DNA of 64,000 bases from Fimbriimonadaceae bacterium (lineage in GTDB: Bacteria > Armatimonadota > Fimbriimonadia > Fimbriimonadales > Fimbriimonadaceae). Each line of letters starts with the position of its first letter. The stretch's first letter is position 1. Made by a program: the position numbers and the translations under genes. This document shows positions 1 through 9,223 of this stretch, piece by piece. The stretch lies in assembly GCA_019638675.1 (NCBI GenBank), contig JAHBTE010000001.1, positions 2,388,605 through 2,452,604 of the forward strand, read 5' to 3'. Under the pieces are notes generated by a model, which saw only the letters and a program-made list of their open reading frames with translations, was not told the DNA's origin and searched no databases.

Positions 1-1053
1 ATCTGTGTTTCGCCAGAGGTTGCTGCCCTGTCGTTCAAGACCGTTCGCGTTCGGGAAGATCGCCAAAGCGATTTGACCAAGTGCTCGGGTTAGGCCGTTC
101 GTATAAAGCCCAACCACAACCCCGTCTGAGTTAACGGTAAATGAACTCAGCGAACCAGGTTCAAAACCGTTCTGACTGCTTGCCTGAACCTGCATTTCGG
201 TCGCCAACTGCGAGATTGCTGAGAAGTCGAGATCGATTGGGAACGCAGGTACGCCTGAGCCTACTGGCGGGGTAACCGTGATACTTCCTGGGCTACCAGT
301 GAGCATCCGACCATTGGAAGGATCGTAAGTTAGGGTTCCAGAACCAGTAACTGTAGTTCCACCAATACCAGATACTGTCCAGTTCCATTCGTTAGCGGTT
401 GCCGATTCAGTCACGGTGATGGAAAGTTCGTGTGAGCCACCCAACGAGTCGTAGACTCGGACAATGCTCTGGACTGAAGCCAAACCTGGATTATTGAATT
501 CGCGAGAATCCAAGTTTCCGGCCCAAGTTACATTCGTAGTTTCTTGAACCGCAGTTCGAGCACCGATAGGAATGGTGATAGCCGATCCAGGGCCAATAGG
601 CGCGTTGGTGTTAATCGTTCCAGTAACCGGGTCAGCGGTCCAGCCCATCAATCGTTCACCTGTCGCACGGTGAACCAAGTCACCAGCCGCATCAAGGTCA
701 AATGAACCATCTCGGGTGTAAGCAAGACGGTCGCCGTTGCTAACCATGAAGAACCCGTTTCCTTGGATTGCAAAGTCAGTTGGTCGGTTGGTTGCGTTTA
801 GCGATCCTTGCTCCTGATTGATATCCGTACCAGCAACCAAAACCCCCAGACCATATTGAATTGCGTTCGTTCCACCTAAGGCGTTGCTGGGTCGGCTTGC
901 ACCGCGGACGGTTTGAGCAAGCATATCTTGGAACGTAACACGGCTACCTTTGTAGGCAGTGGTGTTGATGTTAGCCAAGTTGTTCCCGATAACATTCATG
1001 CGCGTTTGTTGCGCTTTGATGCTGGCGACGCCAGCGAGCATTGCTTGTAGCAT
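1..1053 (-). CDS. flgE: Flagellar hook protein FlgE (3' end missing)
   Basis: The frame opens with ATG at 1053 and stays open to the window edge (351 codons), so the C-terminus is missing. It begins MLQAMLAGVASIKAQQ and then has the rod/hook N-terminal signature NVIGNNLANINTTAYKGSR. Next come the FlgE-type segments NRPTDFAIQGNGFFMVSNGD and LAYTRDGSFDLDAAGDLV. FlgE polymerises outside the cell into the curved hook joining rod and filament. An AAGGAAA ribosome site lies just upstream. It is the last visible gene of the fliK-flgD-TIGR02530-flgE series, the usual order in many phyla. The D1/D2 domain sequence beyond about residue 120 is poorly conserved, as expected for FlgE, so FlgG or FlgF is less likely given the gene order. 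Confidence 0.93.
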   Translation of the reverse strand, partial: MLQAMLAGVASIKAQQTRMNVIGNNLANINTTAYKGSRVTFQDMLAQTVRGASRPSNALGGTNAIQYGLGVLVAGTDINQEQGSLNATNRPTDFAIQGNGFFMVSNGDRLAYTRDGSFDLDAAGDLVHRATGERLMGWTADPVTGTINTNAPIGPGSAITIPIGARTAVQETTNVTWAGNLDSREFNNPGLASVQSIVRVYDSLGGSHELSITVTESATANEWNWTVSGIGGTTVTGSGTLTYDPSNGRMLTGSPGSITVTPPVGSGVPAFPIDLDFSAISQLATEMQVQASSQNGFEPGSLSSFTVNSDGVVVGLYTNGLTRALGQIALAIFPNANGLERQGSNLWRNTD

Positions 1054-1194
1054 AGTGTTTTCCTTTTGTTTCTTTACTTACTATGCTGGGAGGAAGACTC
1101 GCCACTTCTTGGCTTTGTCAAAGTCCCCAACCTTTTACAGTTGAGACCACTTCTCATAGCTCCCAGTCTTAATGTCATTGTCGGTACTGTTTTA

Positions 1195-1569
1195 TTAAAC
1201 TATTACCGCCGAATCGATATTTGTGAAGACATTTTCTTTAAGATGTTGTTGATCAACTGCGGTAATAACTGTTCGGTTACGAACACTTACAACCAAAGCG
1301 ACATCATCCACCATCACTAAAGATTCTTTGGCTCCTTTTTGAGCGGCTCTTTCCACCCCTTGCAGAACCCTTTCCCATTTCGCAGCATCGAGTTGAATAT
1401 CCCGACTCTGCAAGCGTGTTTGAGCGTGATTGCTCACCTTCAAACGGTCGGCAAGGATTGTACTGAAGTCCGGCCCAGTACCGGGAGTAGAGACTCCTGG
1501 CTTTGGCGCAGTTACCGGCCTATTCTGTAATAGGTCAGCAACCTTGTTATTCTGTATCGGACTACTCAT
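1195..1569 (-). CDS. Flagellar operon protein, TIGR02530 family
   Basis: A 124-residue protein lying between flgD and flgE, the standard place of the TIGR02530 'flagellar operon protein'. The family core is visible at about residues 45-115: VSNHAQTRLQSRDIQL, then a helix, then DDVALVVSVRNRTVITAVD. The first 40 residues are polar and probably disordered. The family's role is not well defined; its constant place among hook genes suggests a job in hook assembly or its control. It starts 8 bases after the flgD stop. The 141 bases after its stop, before flgE, hold no gene that I can see. Confidence 0.85.
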   Translation of the reverse strand: MSSPIQNNKVADLLQNRPVTAPKPGVSTPGTGPDFSTILADRLKVSNHAQTRLQSRDIQLDAAKWERVLQGVERAAQKGAKESLVMVDDVALVVSVRNRTVITAVDQQHLKENVFTNIDSAVIV

Positions 1570-1577
1570 AGTGTTCC

Positions 1578-2003
1578 TTAGTAAGCGATTTCTCGCACAT
1601 TACCAATTTCAACTTCCACAATTCCTCCGTTTGCCTCCTTAAGGCCGAGGATTTGCTTTCCGTCTCTCATGGTAATTCGTGTAACTTGTCCAGTAACTAA
1701 GCTGTTAGTACCGCCTGAATTGATATCGGTCATCGGTCTTACTGCGGTTACTGTTCGACCAATCATGGTTGCTCCGTTTAAGACTTCCATGCTGGTTTTC
1801 AGGCCGTCCATCCCCTCGACTTGTCCGAGTTGTGCCATCTGGGCAAAGAAGTCTCGGTCATTCATCGGTTCGAGTGGATTTTGGTTAGCTAACTGCACAG
1901 TCAGGAGTCGCAGGAATGTGTCGAGGTTGAGTTCACTCTTTGGAGTTGCTTGTCCTCCAAAATTAGTGTAGGTGTAAGCCCCGGTTGGATCAATTGCGTT
2001 CAT
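1578..2003 (-). CDS. flgD: Flagellar hook assembly protein FlgD (short form)
   Basis: The 141-residue product has the FlgD N-terminal scaffold signature: LNLDTFLRLLTVQLANQNPL, then EPMNDRDFFAQMAQLGQVEG. FlgD sits as a cap at the growing hook tip so that FlgE can polymerise. The C-terminal part (about residues 85-141) reads as a small beta domain (GRTVTAVRPM, VTGQVTRITM). The protein is shorter than the enterobacterial form of about 230 residues and lacks the large tudor/Fn3 insert, as in many short FlgD proteins outside the Proteobacteria. It follows fliK by 17 bases, so the two are co-transcribed. Confidence 0.93.
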   Translation of the reverse strand: MNAIDPTGAYTYTNFGGQATPKSELNLDTFLRLLTVQLANQNPLEPMNDRDFFAQMAQLGQVEGMDGLKTSMEVLNGATMIGRTVTAVRPMTDINSGGTNSLVTGQVTRITMRDGKQILGLKEANGGIVEVEIGNVREIAY

Positions 2004-2020
2004 CTTGTTTCCTTTTCCTT

Positions 2021-3940
2021 TTAAGCTGCGTAATCGACTCGTCCGGTGTGCGACGACCGATAAGACGGTTGCACCCTCGATTGAGTCTCAGTGGTCGTAC
2101 CAAATTGGCTGAGATGAGCCGCTTGGTTGAGTGATTCCTTCATTGAGTCGCGATGGCTATGGCCTTGTTGACCAGCTTGATTCCCATCGTGGTGCCCCAC
2201 GTTCAGCGAACCTAGGCTAGTTCCTTTGCTCTCAATGGACTGCACAAGTTCTTGTCGGTGAGCTTGAAGCGATTGTCGAACTCCCTCGTCGCTTGCGCGA
2301 AGGTCTACGTCGGCGCGGTGACCGACTTGGCGAACTGCTACCTCAATCGTCCCTAAATCCTGTGGATTTAGTTCGATTTTGATAGAAGATGGTTTCCGAG
2401 CGGCGATCAAATCGCTCACTGCTTCCGCTACTTCGTTTGCATGGTTCATCACGGCTGAATCGGCACGTTCGAGTTGTTCAGCGGTGATTGCCTTTGCACT
2501 CGAAGTCTTTCCGACAAAGGCGTGGGTTGGGACAGGAGTTTCATCGGCATGTTTGCCGTCAACTGTGCTTTCCTGCTTGAAAACTTCGTCGAACTCAATC
2601 TCTGATTCCGTATCGAATTTTATCGATGTAGTTCCTTTTTTGATAGCCGCATCAACTTTGAATTCTGATTCGGATCTGGCTGGTTCGTTCATAGAAACTT
2701 CTTCAATTTCTATTGCTGCTGTACCTGCCTGAGCCTGAGTTGAAATATCAACCTTCTTCGCACCCTTCATGAGCGGTTTGAATGAATCTGAATCTTGCAG
2801 TTCAGCGGTTATCATCGGCTCGCGAACCGATTGAGATGCTGATAACTGCGTACTTGCGGAAATCTGCCCAGCGACAGCTTCCTCGGCTTCTGCCTTGACG
2901 GATTGATCTTTGAGCGAACTCGCGAATTTTGCTGCAAATGCGTTTAATGAATCTACATCGAGTGCAGAACTCAAGTCAATTTTCTGTGCACTTCCAGCAA
3001 CGCCTTCCAATACTTTGGTTTGACCAAAGAATAAGGAGCGGTCGGAGAAGAACTCTTTGCGACTCATGCCTAACCGATCACTAGGGAACATGAGATCACG
3101 GCGACCGCTTCTCGCTTCGCCCTTTTCGACTTCATAGCCGGAATCTTGCTTCGGAATTGGCTTTGACTGGATACCAAATTGTGCCGCCCTGCTCGTGCCC
3201 TGCTTTCGAGATGCCGCTAACAGTTCTGCCTTTGAGCTTAACTGCATGGTCGGGCGAGGAACTGGTGGGGGAATTACTGTGGCATTTGGATTCTTTGAAT
3301 TCTGTCCTTCAATGTCCTTAGCCGAGGAGTTAGAGTCCGAAAGACCAATCGGCAGCTGAGCACCTGAGTTGATTTTTTGCTTGACAAGCGAAAGCACTTC
3401 TTGGACTAAACGAACCTGATCGTTGCTTCCATCCAACTTGACTTCTTTCAGCGCATTTTGGATTTGCAACAGTTCAGCTCGGCTAGAACCAAGATCACTG
3501 GCTCGTTGAGAAACCACCTGTTTAAGAGCGGCTAAATCTTTTTCTCCAAACGGCAGGCCAAATTGAGCCATGCCTTTAATTACGCCTTCTAGGTCAAGTT
3601 CTCCGGTAGAGGAATTATAGTTTTCTGCCAGGACTTGAGCAACATGAGAGGGGCCAATGCCAACCGTCATCATGGAATTGCTATTGAATCCCAATTTCCC
3701 TATTTCGATCGACTGATCGGGCATGGGGCCAGGGAGAAGGTCCAGCGCGATCAACTGGGCAATCAGCCCGTTTGGATCTACTTCCTTATCCTGACCATCA
3801 GAAATTGCAGTATCCAGTGCTTCCAAGAACTCTGTTCTTGTCGTACCTTTTATCTCTTCCGTTGTATTGGAATCGACTCCGCATTTCCCGAGTTGCTGCC
3901 GACCAACCGATGGATCACCCATCAATTGAATCATTTGCAT
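2021..3940 (-). CDS. fliK: Flagellar hook-length control protein FliK
   Basis: A 639-residue protein with a long low-complexity Ser/Ala/Glu/Lys-rich region and one recognisable C-terminal domain at about residues 505-590. The key stretch is SSIKIELNPQDLGTIEVAVR followed by ADVDLRASDEGVRQSLQAHR, the Flg_hook (FliK C-terminal) signature. FliK is exported and acts as a molecular ruler that switches the flagellar export gate from hook to filament substrates. The disordered N-terminal part fits the ruler segment. It is the first gene of this visible flagellar block. The 265 bases upstream are shared with a divergent gene, so the promoter must lie there, but I could not place a convincing -35/-10 pair. 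Confidence 0.9.
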   Translation of the reverse strand: MQMIQLMGDPSVGRQQLGKCGVDSNTTEEIKGTTRTEFLEALDTAISDGQDKEVDPNGLIAQLIALDLLPGPMPDQSIEIGKLGFNSNSMMTVGIGPSHVAQVLAENYNSSTGELDLEGVIKGMAQFGLPFGEKDLAALKQVVSQRASDLGSSRAELLQIQNALKEVKLDGSNDQVRLVQEVLSLVKQKINSGAQLPIGLSDSNSSAKDIEGQNSKNPNATVIPPPVPRPTMQLSSKAELLAASRKQGTSRAAQFGIQSKPIPKQDSGYEVEKGEARSGRRDLMFPSDRLGMSRKEFFSDRSLFFGQTKVLEGVAGSAQKIDLSSALDVDSLNAFAAKFASSLKDQSVKAEAEEAVAGQISASTQLSASQSVREPMITAELQDSDSFKPLMKGAKKVDISTQAQAGTAAIEIEEVSMNEPARSESEFKVDAAIKKGTTSIKFDTESEIEFDEVFKQESTVDGKHADETPVPTHAFVGKTSSAKAITAEQLERADSAVMNHANEVAEAVSDLIAARKPSSIKIELNPQDLGTIEVAVRQVGHRADVDLRASDEGVRQSLQAHRQELVQSIESKGTSLGSLNVGHHDGNQAGQQGHSHRDSMKESLNQAAHLSQFGTTTETQSRVQPSYRSSHTGRVDYAA

Positions 3941-4205
3941 TTTTCTACTCGCTCTGTGGCTTGTTCTTCATACTCGGATGTTCCTCGTACTTTTTGCAGG
4001 CTCTGCAGAAAAATCTCTTGATTTTCCCGTTCAATTGACCCTAGTCATACAATGCCATCTCTGTCATACTTGCGGAGAGGAATGCTTTAAGGGATTTTAG
4101 TCGTAGTAGCTTGTCGCAATTCCCCTTCACCTGGGTTGCAGGCTCCGATCAAAATCCCGCCACGGAAGGCGAACCTAAACAGATTTTAAACCTGGCGTTG
4201 AACCA

Positions 4206-7200
4206 ATGCCCAAAAAGAAAGAAGAACTCGAAACCGCGACCGAAAAAGGCCGCGTTGCAAAAAGTAATACTGACTCTACCGAGTCCACTACAAAAAAACG
4301 AAAACGGCGAACAGCAGACGATATCTTAGCGGCTGCGGAACCTGCTACACCTACACCAGCCGAAAAGCCGAAGAGGGCTCCTCGCGTCCGCAAAACTGCG
4401 GCAAAGGCAGAGACAAAGGTTGAAAAGCCAGCTGAAAAGGCAGAAACTCCGGTCAAAGCCGCTCCAGCCAAGCGAGCCCCCGGGACTCGAACTACTGCTA
4501 AGCCTAAAGAATCTGCCACACCAGTAGTCCAGCCGGTTGCAGAATCGGCAAGCACTAAAACTCCGCTTTTCAGAAAACCTGTCGCGAAAACTTTAGCCGA
4601 AGAAGTTGCCGAGGAAAAAGCAAACCCTCAGCCAAAGAAGAGTGCTCCCGCACCAGCCGTAGAAGCAGAAAAACCACGTCGAACTCGGCGAGCAAGCAAG
4701 TCTTCAGAGCCAGAAAAAGCATCAGCCGATGAAGTTTCTGACACAGACGGGATTTTTACCCTGCAATGGCGAAGCAGAACCAGTTCTGAAGAAAAAACTG
4801 AGAAGCCTAACCGACGCGACCGCAAGAAGCAAGAACCTCAACCTGTCGCTGAGGAAGAGACTTACACGCCTCCCACCAAACCAGAACGTATAGAAGAATT
4901 GGGGGATTCGGAAGGACGAGTGTTTATCACTGCTTGGCGAACTGCCGGAAAACCGGCGGCTAAATCAGAGCCAAGTAAATCAGAAGATGAAGCCAACTTA
5001 GCTCCGCGACGGTCACGCAACCGACGACGAAAGGATCGCGACGACAACGACGGTTCAACTGACATCGTAACCGCACCGTTCAGCGAAGACGACCTCATTG
5101 AAGAGTCAGTTGCATTCCGTAAACGAGAGGAAGCTGAACCTGAGGTCAAAGCCCCAGTCCAGGCCCCTCGACCGCCGATCCATCGCAGTGAAGAAGCGGC
5201 TCAAGTTGCGCTTCACCGAGGTCACCCGGCGATCATCAAGAATAAGAGCGTCATTTCTCCGATCTTCTTTTATGCCGATGCTCGGCTTCATAGCCAGCGC
5301 GGCATTGTGATGGAAGAACTCAAGGAAGCCGCTGACCAAGGCATTCAAGTTTTCTCATTCCTGGTTGATGTTCAAGTTGATGTTGAAAGCGCATCGAAAT
5401 CAGTCCAGTTCACACTCGATATTCTTGAGCAAGCGGTGGCAGTTGCGCCAAATATCCAAGTCGTTCCTCGCATCTCGTTTAAGCATGCGAGTGACTGGAT
5501 GTCCAAATTCCCTGATTGTGTTTACCAAACCGCCAAGCGAGAAACTGCCGATCCTAGCGTTTGCGATGACGCTTACTGGGGCGAAGCGGAGAACACCCTC
5601 ATTGCGGTCATTCAAGGATTACAGCAATCGAAGCATAAGGATCGAATCCTGGGGGTTCACTTCGACCAAGAAGAATGGTTCCTAGAAGATGGTGACGGTT
5701 ACGACGTCTCCACCGCCGCGGTCAAAAAATTCCAAGAATGGCTTCGTTTCCGCTACCGAAACGACATCGTTTCACTCAGGGCCTCTTGGTTTGATGGTTC
5801 GGCTCAATTTGACTCCATCCAGATTCCTGACTTCCAAGAAGGGTTGGGTGGCGAAGAGTTTGTTCGCACAGATCGACGCGCCCGCCGATGGGTGGATTAC
5901 CACTTGTTCTGCAGTGATGAAATCGTTGACCGTATTGGTCAAATGTGCTACGCGGCGAAAAAAGCCTCTGACGGTGATTACTTAGTCGGCGCAAGCTACG
6001 GATTCACCTTTGAATGGTCTCACCCATACAGTGGTCATCTCAGTCTCGGCAAGCTCCTGCGATGCCCTGAACTGGATTACGCCGCTGGCCCGAGCAGTTA
6101 TCGTGACCGTGAACCAGGTGGAACCGCCGCGTTCCCATTCCCGGTTGATAGCTTTGCGCTGAACGGCAAGCTCTACATGAGCGAGGATGATTTCCGAACC
6201 CCGATCAGCGGGCGAGAAGAACACCAGGCCCACAACCCGATTATGAAAACCCCGCAGGCGTTGGAAGCCGCCCATTGGCGTGGTATCGGTGGTGCGCTTG
6301 CCCACGAAGGCGGTGTAATCTGGATGGATTCCAACGGTGGTGGTTGGTTGAATTCTCCCGGAATCTGGCAACGTGGCAACGACGTTCACGATCTTCTCAC
6401 CCGCAGCCTGGCGGCGTACAAAACTTCACCCGATGTAGCCTTCTTTGTTGACGAACGGTCACTGACTTACCTCACCGATCCCCGCGCATTTGAAGTGCTG
6501 GTTCAGCAATCTCGCGAATCAATGCTTCGCGCTGGTTTGAGTGTTGGTTTCTATTTGCTTAGCGACCTTGCCCACCGAGAAAATTTCCCCGAAAGCAAGC
6601 TGTACGTTTTCGTTAATGCTTGGGATATTCGACCTGAAGTGCGGAGTGCAATCAAATCCCGGCTCCAACGCAACGGTAAGACCCTTCTCTGGCTCTACAC
6701 AGCTGGTCTATTTGAAGCTGGCCGCGACAGCCTAGAGCGAGTGCGTGAAGTCACCGGAATTGCCTTGCGGCCTCAGCCGTTCAACTGCAAATCTGGAACT
6801 ACCCTTCTCAACACACGTGATGAACTGAGTAGTCAGCTTCCGCAAGAAGAACTTGCCGAAGGTGGACAACTTGAGCCGAGTTACTTTGCAATCCCAGAAG
6901 ATGCATCTGTACTCGGAGAATACACAGATACTGGTTTGCCCAGCTTTGTCGTTCGGCACTTTGTCGGCGATCAACCCGACGAAAAATGGACAAGCGTATT
7001 CCTGGGCGAACCAATTGTCAGTCCTGGATTGTTCCGAGCCCTGGCTCATCAAGCGGGTGCCCACGTTTGGAGTTTTGATAACGACCTGGTTCACGCAAAT
7101 GCTCCGTTCGTTACGATTCACTGTTCTGGCACGGGTAGCCGCACGTTGATGCTCCCCGACAATTGGGCCGCGTACCACTTGGATGACAAAGAGTACATGC

Positions 7201-7649
7201 CGGTCGAAAACAGCTCGATCAAATTCCGAGCGGTCGATGGCTCCACTCACACGTTCCTCGTCGGAACAATGGGTGACATTCAATCTATCCTCAAGGCCGA
7301 CAAACAAGAACTCATCACCGTTACTGAGCCGATTGTCCGCGCAGAAAACACCCTTCATTGGGATCGTGTGAACTTTGATGTTCAAGTCATGAAGCTTGAC
7401 GAATGGGTGGAAGATAACTGGTCCGAGGAACATGCGGATGACCTTCTGTTGCGTCCTTCCATGATCGAAAACGACCTCGGCGAAGAACTCACCACCGAAA
7501 TCGAACCAGAGCGCGATGACCGCGGGCGTTCAACTGGTCGCCGACGACAACGCCGACGACGCGGCAACGATAAAGAATCACGCCGTGGCCCGCGAGACCA
7601 AGAGTTTGGAGAAACCGGAGTCAGCATCGTCTTCCGGAAACGAGACTAA
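4206..7649 (+). CDS. Large GH42-like TIM-barrel protein with charged N- and C-terminal tails
   Basis: The 1147-residue protein has three parts. Residues 1 to about 330 are Lys/Ala/Glu/Pro-rich, resembling a histone H1 or RNase E tail, and have no signal peptide. Residues about 335-1060 resemble glycoside hydrolase family 42 beta-galactosidases: a barrel start (IFFYADARLHSQRGIV), GVHFDQEEWF at about 484-493 where family 42 has its acid/base Glu, and a later domain like the GH42 trimerisation domain (VFVNAWDIRPEVRSAIKSRL). The last 60 residues are acidic, then Arg-rich (GRRRQRRRRG). A short motif recurs at about 182-191 (GIFTLQWRSR), 236-246 (GRVFITAWRTA) and the extreme C-terminus (GVSIVFRKRD). 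Substrate and activity are unknown. It lies 3 bases before era, so the two are translationally linked. Confidence 0.65.
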   Translation: MPKKKEELETATEKGRVAKSNTDSTESTTKKRKRRTADDILAAAEPATPTPAEKPKRAPRVRKTAAKAETKVEKPAEKAETPVKAAPAKRAPGTRTTAKPKESATPVVQPVAESASTKTPLFRKPVAKTLAEEVAEEKANPQPKKSAPAPAVEAEKPRRTRRASKSSEPEKASADEVSDTDGIFTLQWRSRTSSEEKTEKPNRRDRKKQEPQPVAEEETYTPPTKPERIEELGDSEGRVFITAWRTAGKPAAKSEPSKSEDEANLAPRRSRNRRRKDRDDNDGSTDIVTAPFSEDDLIEESVAFRKREEAEPEVKAPVQAPRPPIHRSEEAAQVALHRGHPAIIKNKSVISPIFFYADARLHSQRGIVMEELKEAADQGIQVFSFLVDVQVDVESASKSVQFTLDILEQAVAVAPNIQVVPRISFKHASDWMSKFPDCVYQTAKRETADPSVCDDAYWGEAENTLIAVIQGLQQSKHKDRILGVHFDQEEWFLEDGDGYDVSTAAVKKFQEWLRFRYRNDIVSLRASWFDGSAQFDSIQIPDFQEGLGGEEFVRTDRRARRWVDYHLFCSDEIVDRIGQMCYAAKKASDGDYLVGASYGFTFEWSHPYSGHLSLGKLLRCPELDYAAGPSSYRDREPGGTAAFPFPVDSFALNGKLYMSEDDFRTPISGREEHQAHNPIMKTPQALEAAHWRGIGGALAHEGGVIWMDSNGGGWLNSPGIWQRGNDVHDLLTRSLAAYKTSPDVAFFVDERSLTYLTDPRAFEVLVQQSRESMLRAGLSVGFYLLSDLAHRENFPESKLYVFVNAWDIRPEVRSAIKSRLQRNGKTLLWLYTAGLFEAGRDSLERVREVTGIALRPQPFNCKSGTTLLNTRDELSSQLPQEELAEGGQLEPSYFAIPEDASVLGEYTDTGLPSFVVRHFVGDQPDEKWTSVFLGEPIVSPGLFRALAHQAGAHVWSFDNDLVHANAPFVTIHCSGTGSRTLMLPDNWAAYHLDDKEYMPVENSSIKFRAVDGSTHTFLVGTMGDIQSILKADKQELITVTEPIVRAENTLHWDRVNFDVQVMKLDEWVEDNWSEEHADDLLLRPSMIENDLGEELTTEIEPERDDRGRSTGRRRQRRRRGNDKESRRGPRDQEFGETGVSIVFRKRD

Positions 7650-7652
7650 TTC

Positions 7653-8546
7653 ATGAAGGCCGGAGTCGTTGCGGTAATTGGCAAGCCAAATGTTGGCAAA
7701 AGCACTTTGATCAACACGCTTGTTGGTCACAAGGTAAGCATTGTCAGCGACAAGCCCCAAACCACGCGCAAGCGTGTTTTGGGGATAGCCACAACCGATG
7801 AATACCAGATGGTCTTCGTCGATACTCCTGGCATCCACCGTCCCAAACACAAATTAGGGGCGGCCCTCAATGAAACCGCTAAGCAATCGCTCCACGGAAT
7901 TGATGTCTTGCTCATCATGGTGGATTGTTCGCGTATGCCGAGCCAGGAAGATAAAAACGTTGCCCAAATTCTGAGTGAAGCTGGACTTCTGAAATCGGAT
8001 TCAAATGTCATTCTTTGCCTCAACAAAATGGACAAGTTGAAGGCGGAAGATGTTGAACGCAACTACGAAGCCTACACCGAGTTGTTCAAAACTGAAAATA
8101 CAATCATGACCTCTCTCACCAAGAGTCAAAACGTTGATATTCTCAGCGGCAAACTGTTCAACTTGCTTCCTGAAAACCCAACTTTCTATCCCGACGATCT
8201 GTATACCGATCAGCCGATGGCGTTCATGGCGGCGGAAATTGTTCGTGAAAAGGCACTCAACCTAACCCATAAGGAAGTTCCCCATTCACTGGCAACGTTC
8301 TGCGAAGAATGGGAGCAAGAAGAAGGTCGGATTTTTATGCGGATCGTGCTACTTACCGAGCGCGACAGCCAAAAAGCGATTCTGCTTGGTCACAAAGGCG
8401 ACATGATTAAGAAGATTGGCACTGCGGCTCGCCCAGAAATCGAAGAAATGGTTGATCAAAAAATCTATTTGGAACTGTTTGTCAAGGTTCGAGCGGACTG
8501 GCGGCAATCGCCGCGCTGGCTCCGAGAATTGGACTACTTACAATAA
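7653..8546 (+). CDS. era: GTPase Era
   Basis: A 297-residue Era, the usual family length. It has the GTPase motifs GKPNVGKST (about 10-18), the switch region KPQTTRKRVLG, DTPGIHRPKH (about 57-66) and NKMD (about 125-128). A C-terminal KH domain follows, with GHKGDMIKKIGTAAR and the typical ending LELFVKVRADWR. Era binds the 3' end of 16S rRNA and drives 30S subunit maturation. The start ATG lies 3 bases after the stop of the GH42-like gene, so both are probably read from one message. A strong hairpin terminator follows at once. No rRNA-processing neighbour such as ybeY or recO is present here. Confidence 0.97.
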   Translation: MKAGVVAVIGKPNVGKSTLINTLVGHKVSIVSDKPQTTRKRVLGIATTDEYQMVFVDTPGIHRPKHKLGAALNETAKQSLHGIDVLLIMVDCSRMPSQEDKNVAQILSEAGLLKSDSNVILCLNKMDKLKAEDVERNYEAYTELFKTENTIMTSLTKSQNVDILSGKLFNLLPENPTFYPDDLYTDQPMAFMAAEIVREKALNLTHKEVPHSLATFCEEWEQEEGRIFMRIVLLTERDSQKAILLGHKGDMIKKIGTAARPEIEEMVDQKIYLELFVKVRADWRQSPRWLRELDYLQ

Positions 8547-8575
8547 AAAAAGCTCGGAGATTCTCCGAGCTTTTT
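8546..8575. terminator. Bidirectional intrinsic terminator after era
   Basis: An inverted repeat (AGCTCGGAGA and TCTCCGAGCT around one T) is flanked by an A-run on the left and a T-run on the right. It therefore works as a rho-independent terminator in both directions. It separates era (+) from the convergent exported-protein gene (-) that ends at 8594. Confidence 0.9.
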
Positions 8576-8593
8576 GCACTAATACTTGTAGAT

Positions 8594-9127
8594 TTAGTTG
8601 CCGCCAGACTTTCCGCCACCAGCTTTTGCACCGCCGCCGGTTCGACCAGTTGCGCCGCCATTCTTCTTGGCTTCGGCTTCCATGATCTTTTTGAGTTCTT
8701 CCTTCATGCGTGATTCGTACTTGGTGTACTTATCGTTGCCCATAGCCTTCTTGAGTTCTGCGACGTGTGTGTCGTTGATCTTCTTGAACTTGGCTTGCAT
8801 ATCTTGCCGATTGATTTCTTTTTTCGCTTCTCGTGCCTTCACCATTTCATCGCGAAGCTTCTTCATCGCATCTGCTTGCTTTTTGTCAGCGGCCGCAACT
8901 TTCTTAGTTTGATCGGCGGTTAATTTGAGTTCAGCCAGAACCTTCTTCTTAGCTGCTTCAACTTTCTTTTGAACCTCTGGGTTCATGCGCATGCCGCCTT
9001 GTCGTTGGCCTCCGCCTTGTTGACCGCCTTGTGTTCCACCTCGTGGGCCAGCGCTTTGGGCAAAGCTACCTGTTACTAATGCTGCCATCACAACGACGGC
9101 GAAAACTGTGATCAGACTCTTTTTCAT
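8594..9127 (-). CDS. Exported Gly-rich, LTxxQ-like helical protein
   Basis: This 177-residue protein has a clear signal peptide (MKKSLITVFAVVVMAALVTG, cleavage after SFA). A Gly/Gln-rich linker of about 25 residues follows, then a highly charged helical stretch (about 50-155), then a Gly-rich tail ending GGGAKAGGGKSGGN. ELKLTADQTKKVAAADKKQ resembles the LTxxQ repeat of the Spy/CpxP periplasmic chaperone superfamily, so a periplasmic helical or chaperone-like protein is the best guess. No catalytic motif is visible. It is a single-gene unit ending at the shared terminator. Confidence 0.6.
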   Translation of the reverse strand: MKKSLITVFAVVVMAALVTGSFAQSAGPRGGTQGGQQGGGQRQGGMRMNPEVQKKVEAAKKKVLAELKLTADQTKKVAAADKKQADAMKKLRDEMVKAREAKKEINRQDMQAKFKKINDTHVAELKKAMGNDKYTKYESRMKEELKKIMEAEAKKNGGATGRTGGGAKAGGGKSGGN

Positions 9128-9223
9128 CTAAATTCCCTGATTGCGCTTTTTAGAAAGGCACGTACAGTCAAACGCTGCAATTTTCAAACAGTTCACAGGC
9201 ACCAATAAATATGTTCAGATGGC

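Noticed and set aside
6732-7433. A 233-codon minus-strand frame opposite the GH42-like gene
   Set aside because: The plus strand holds a continuous gene with domain matches. The minus frame has no recognisable motif and is a shadow.
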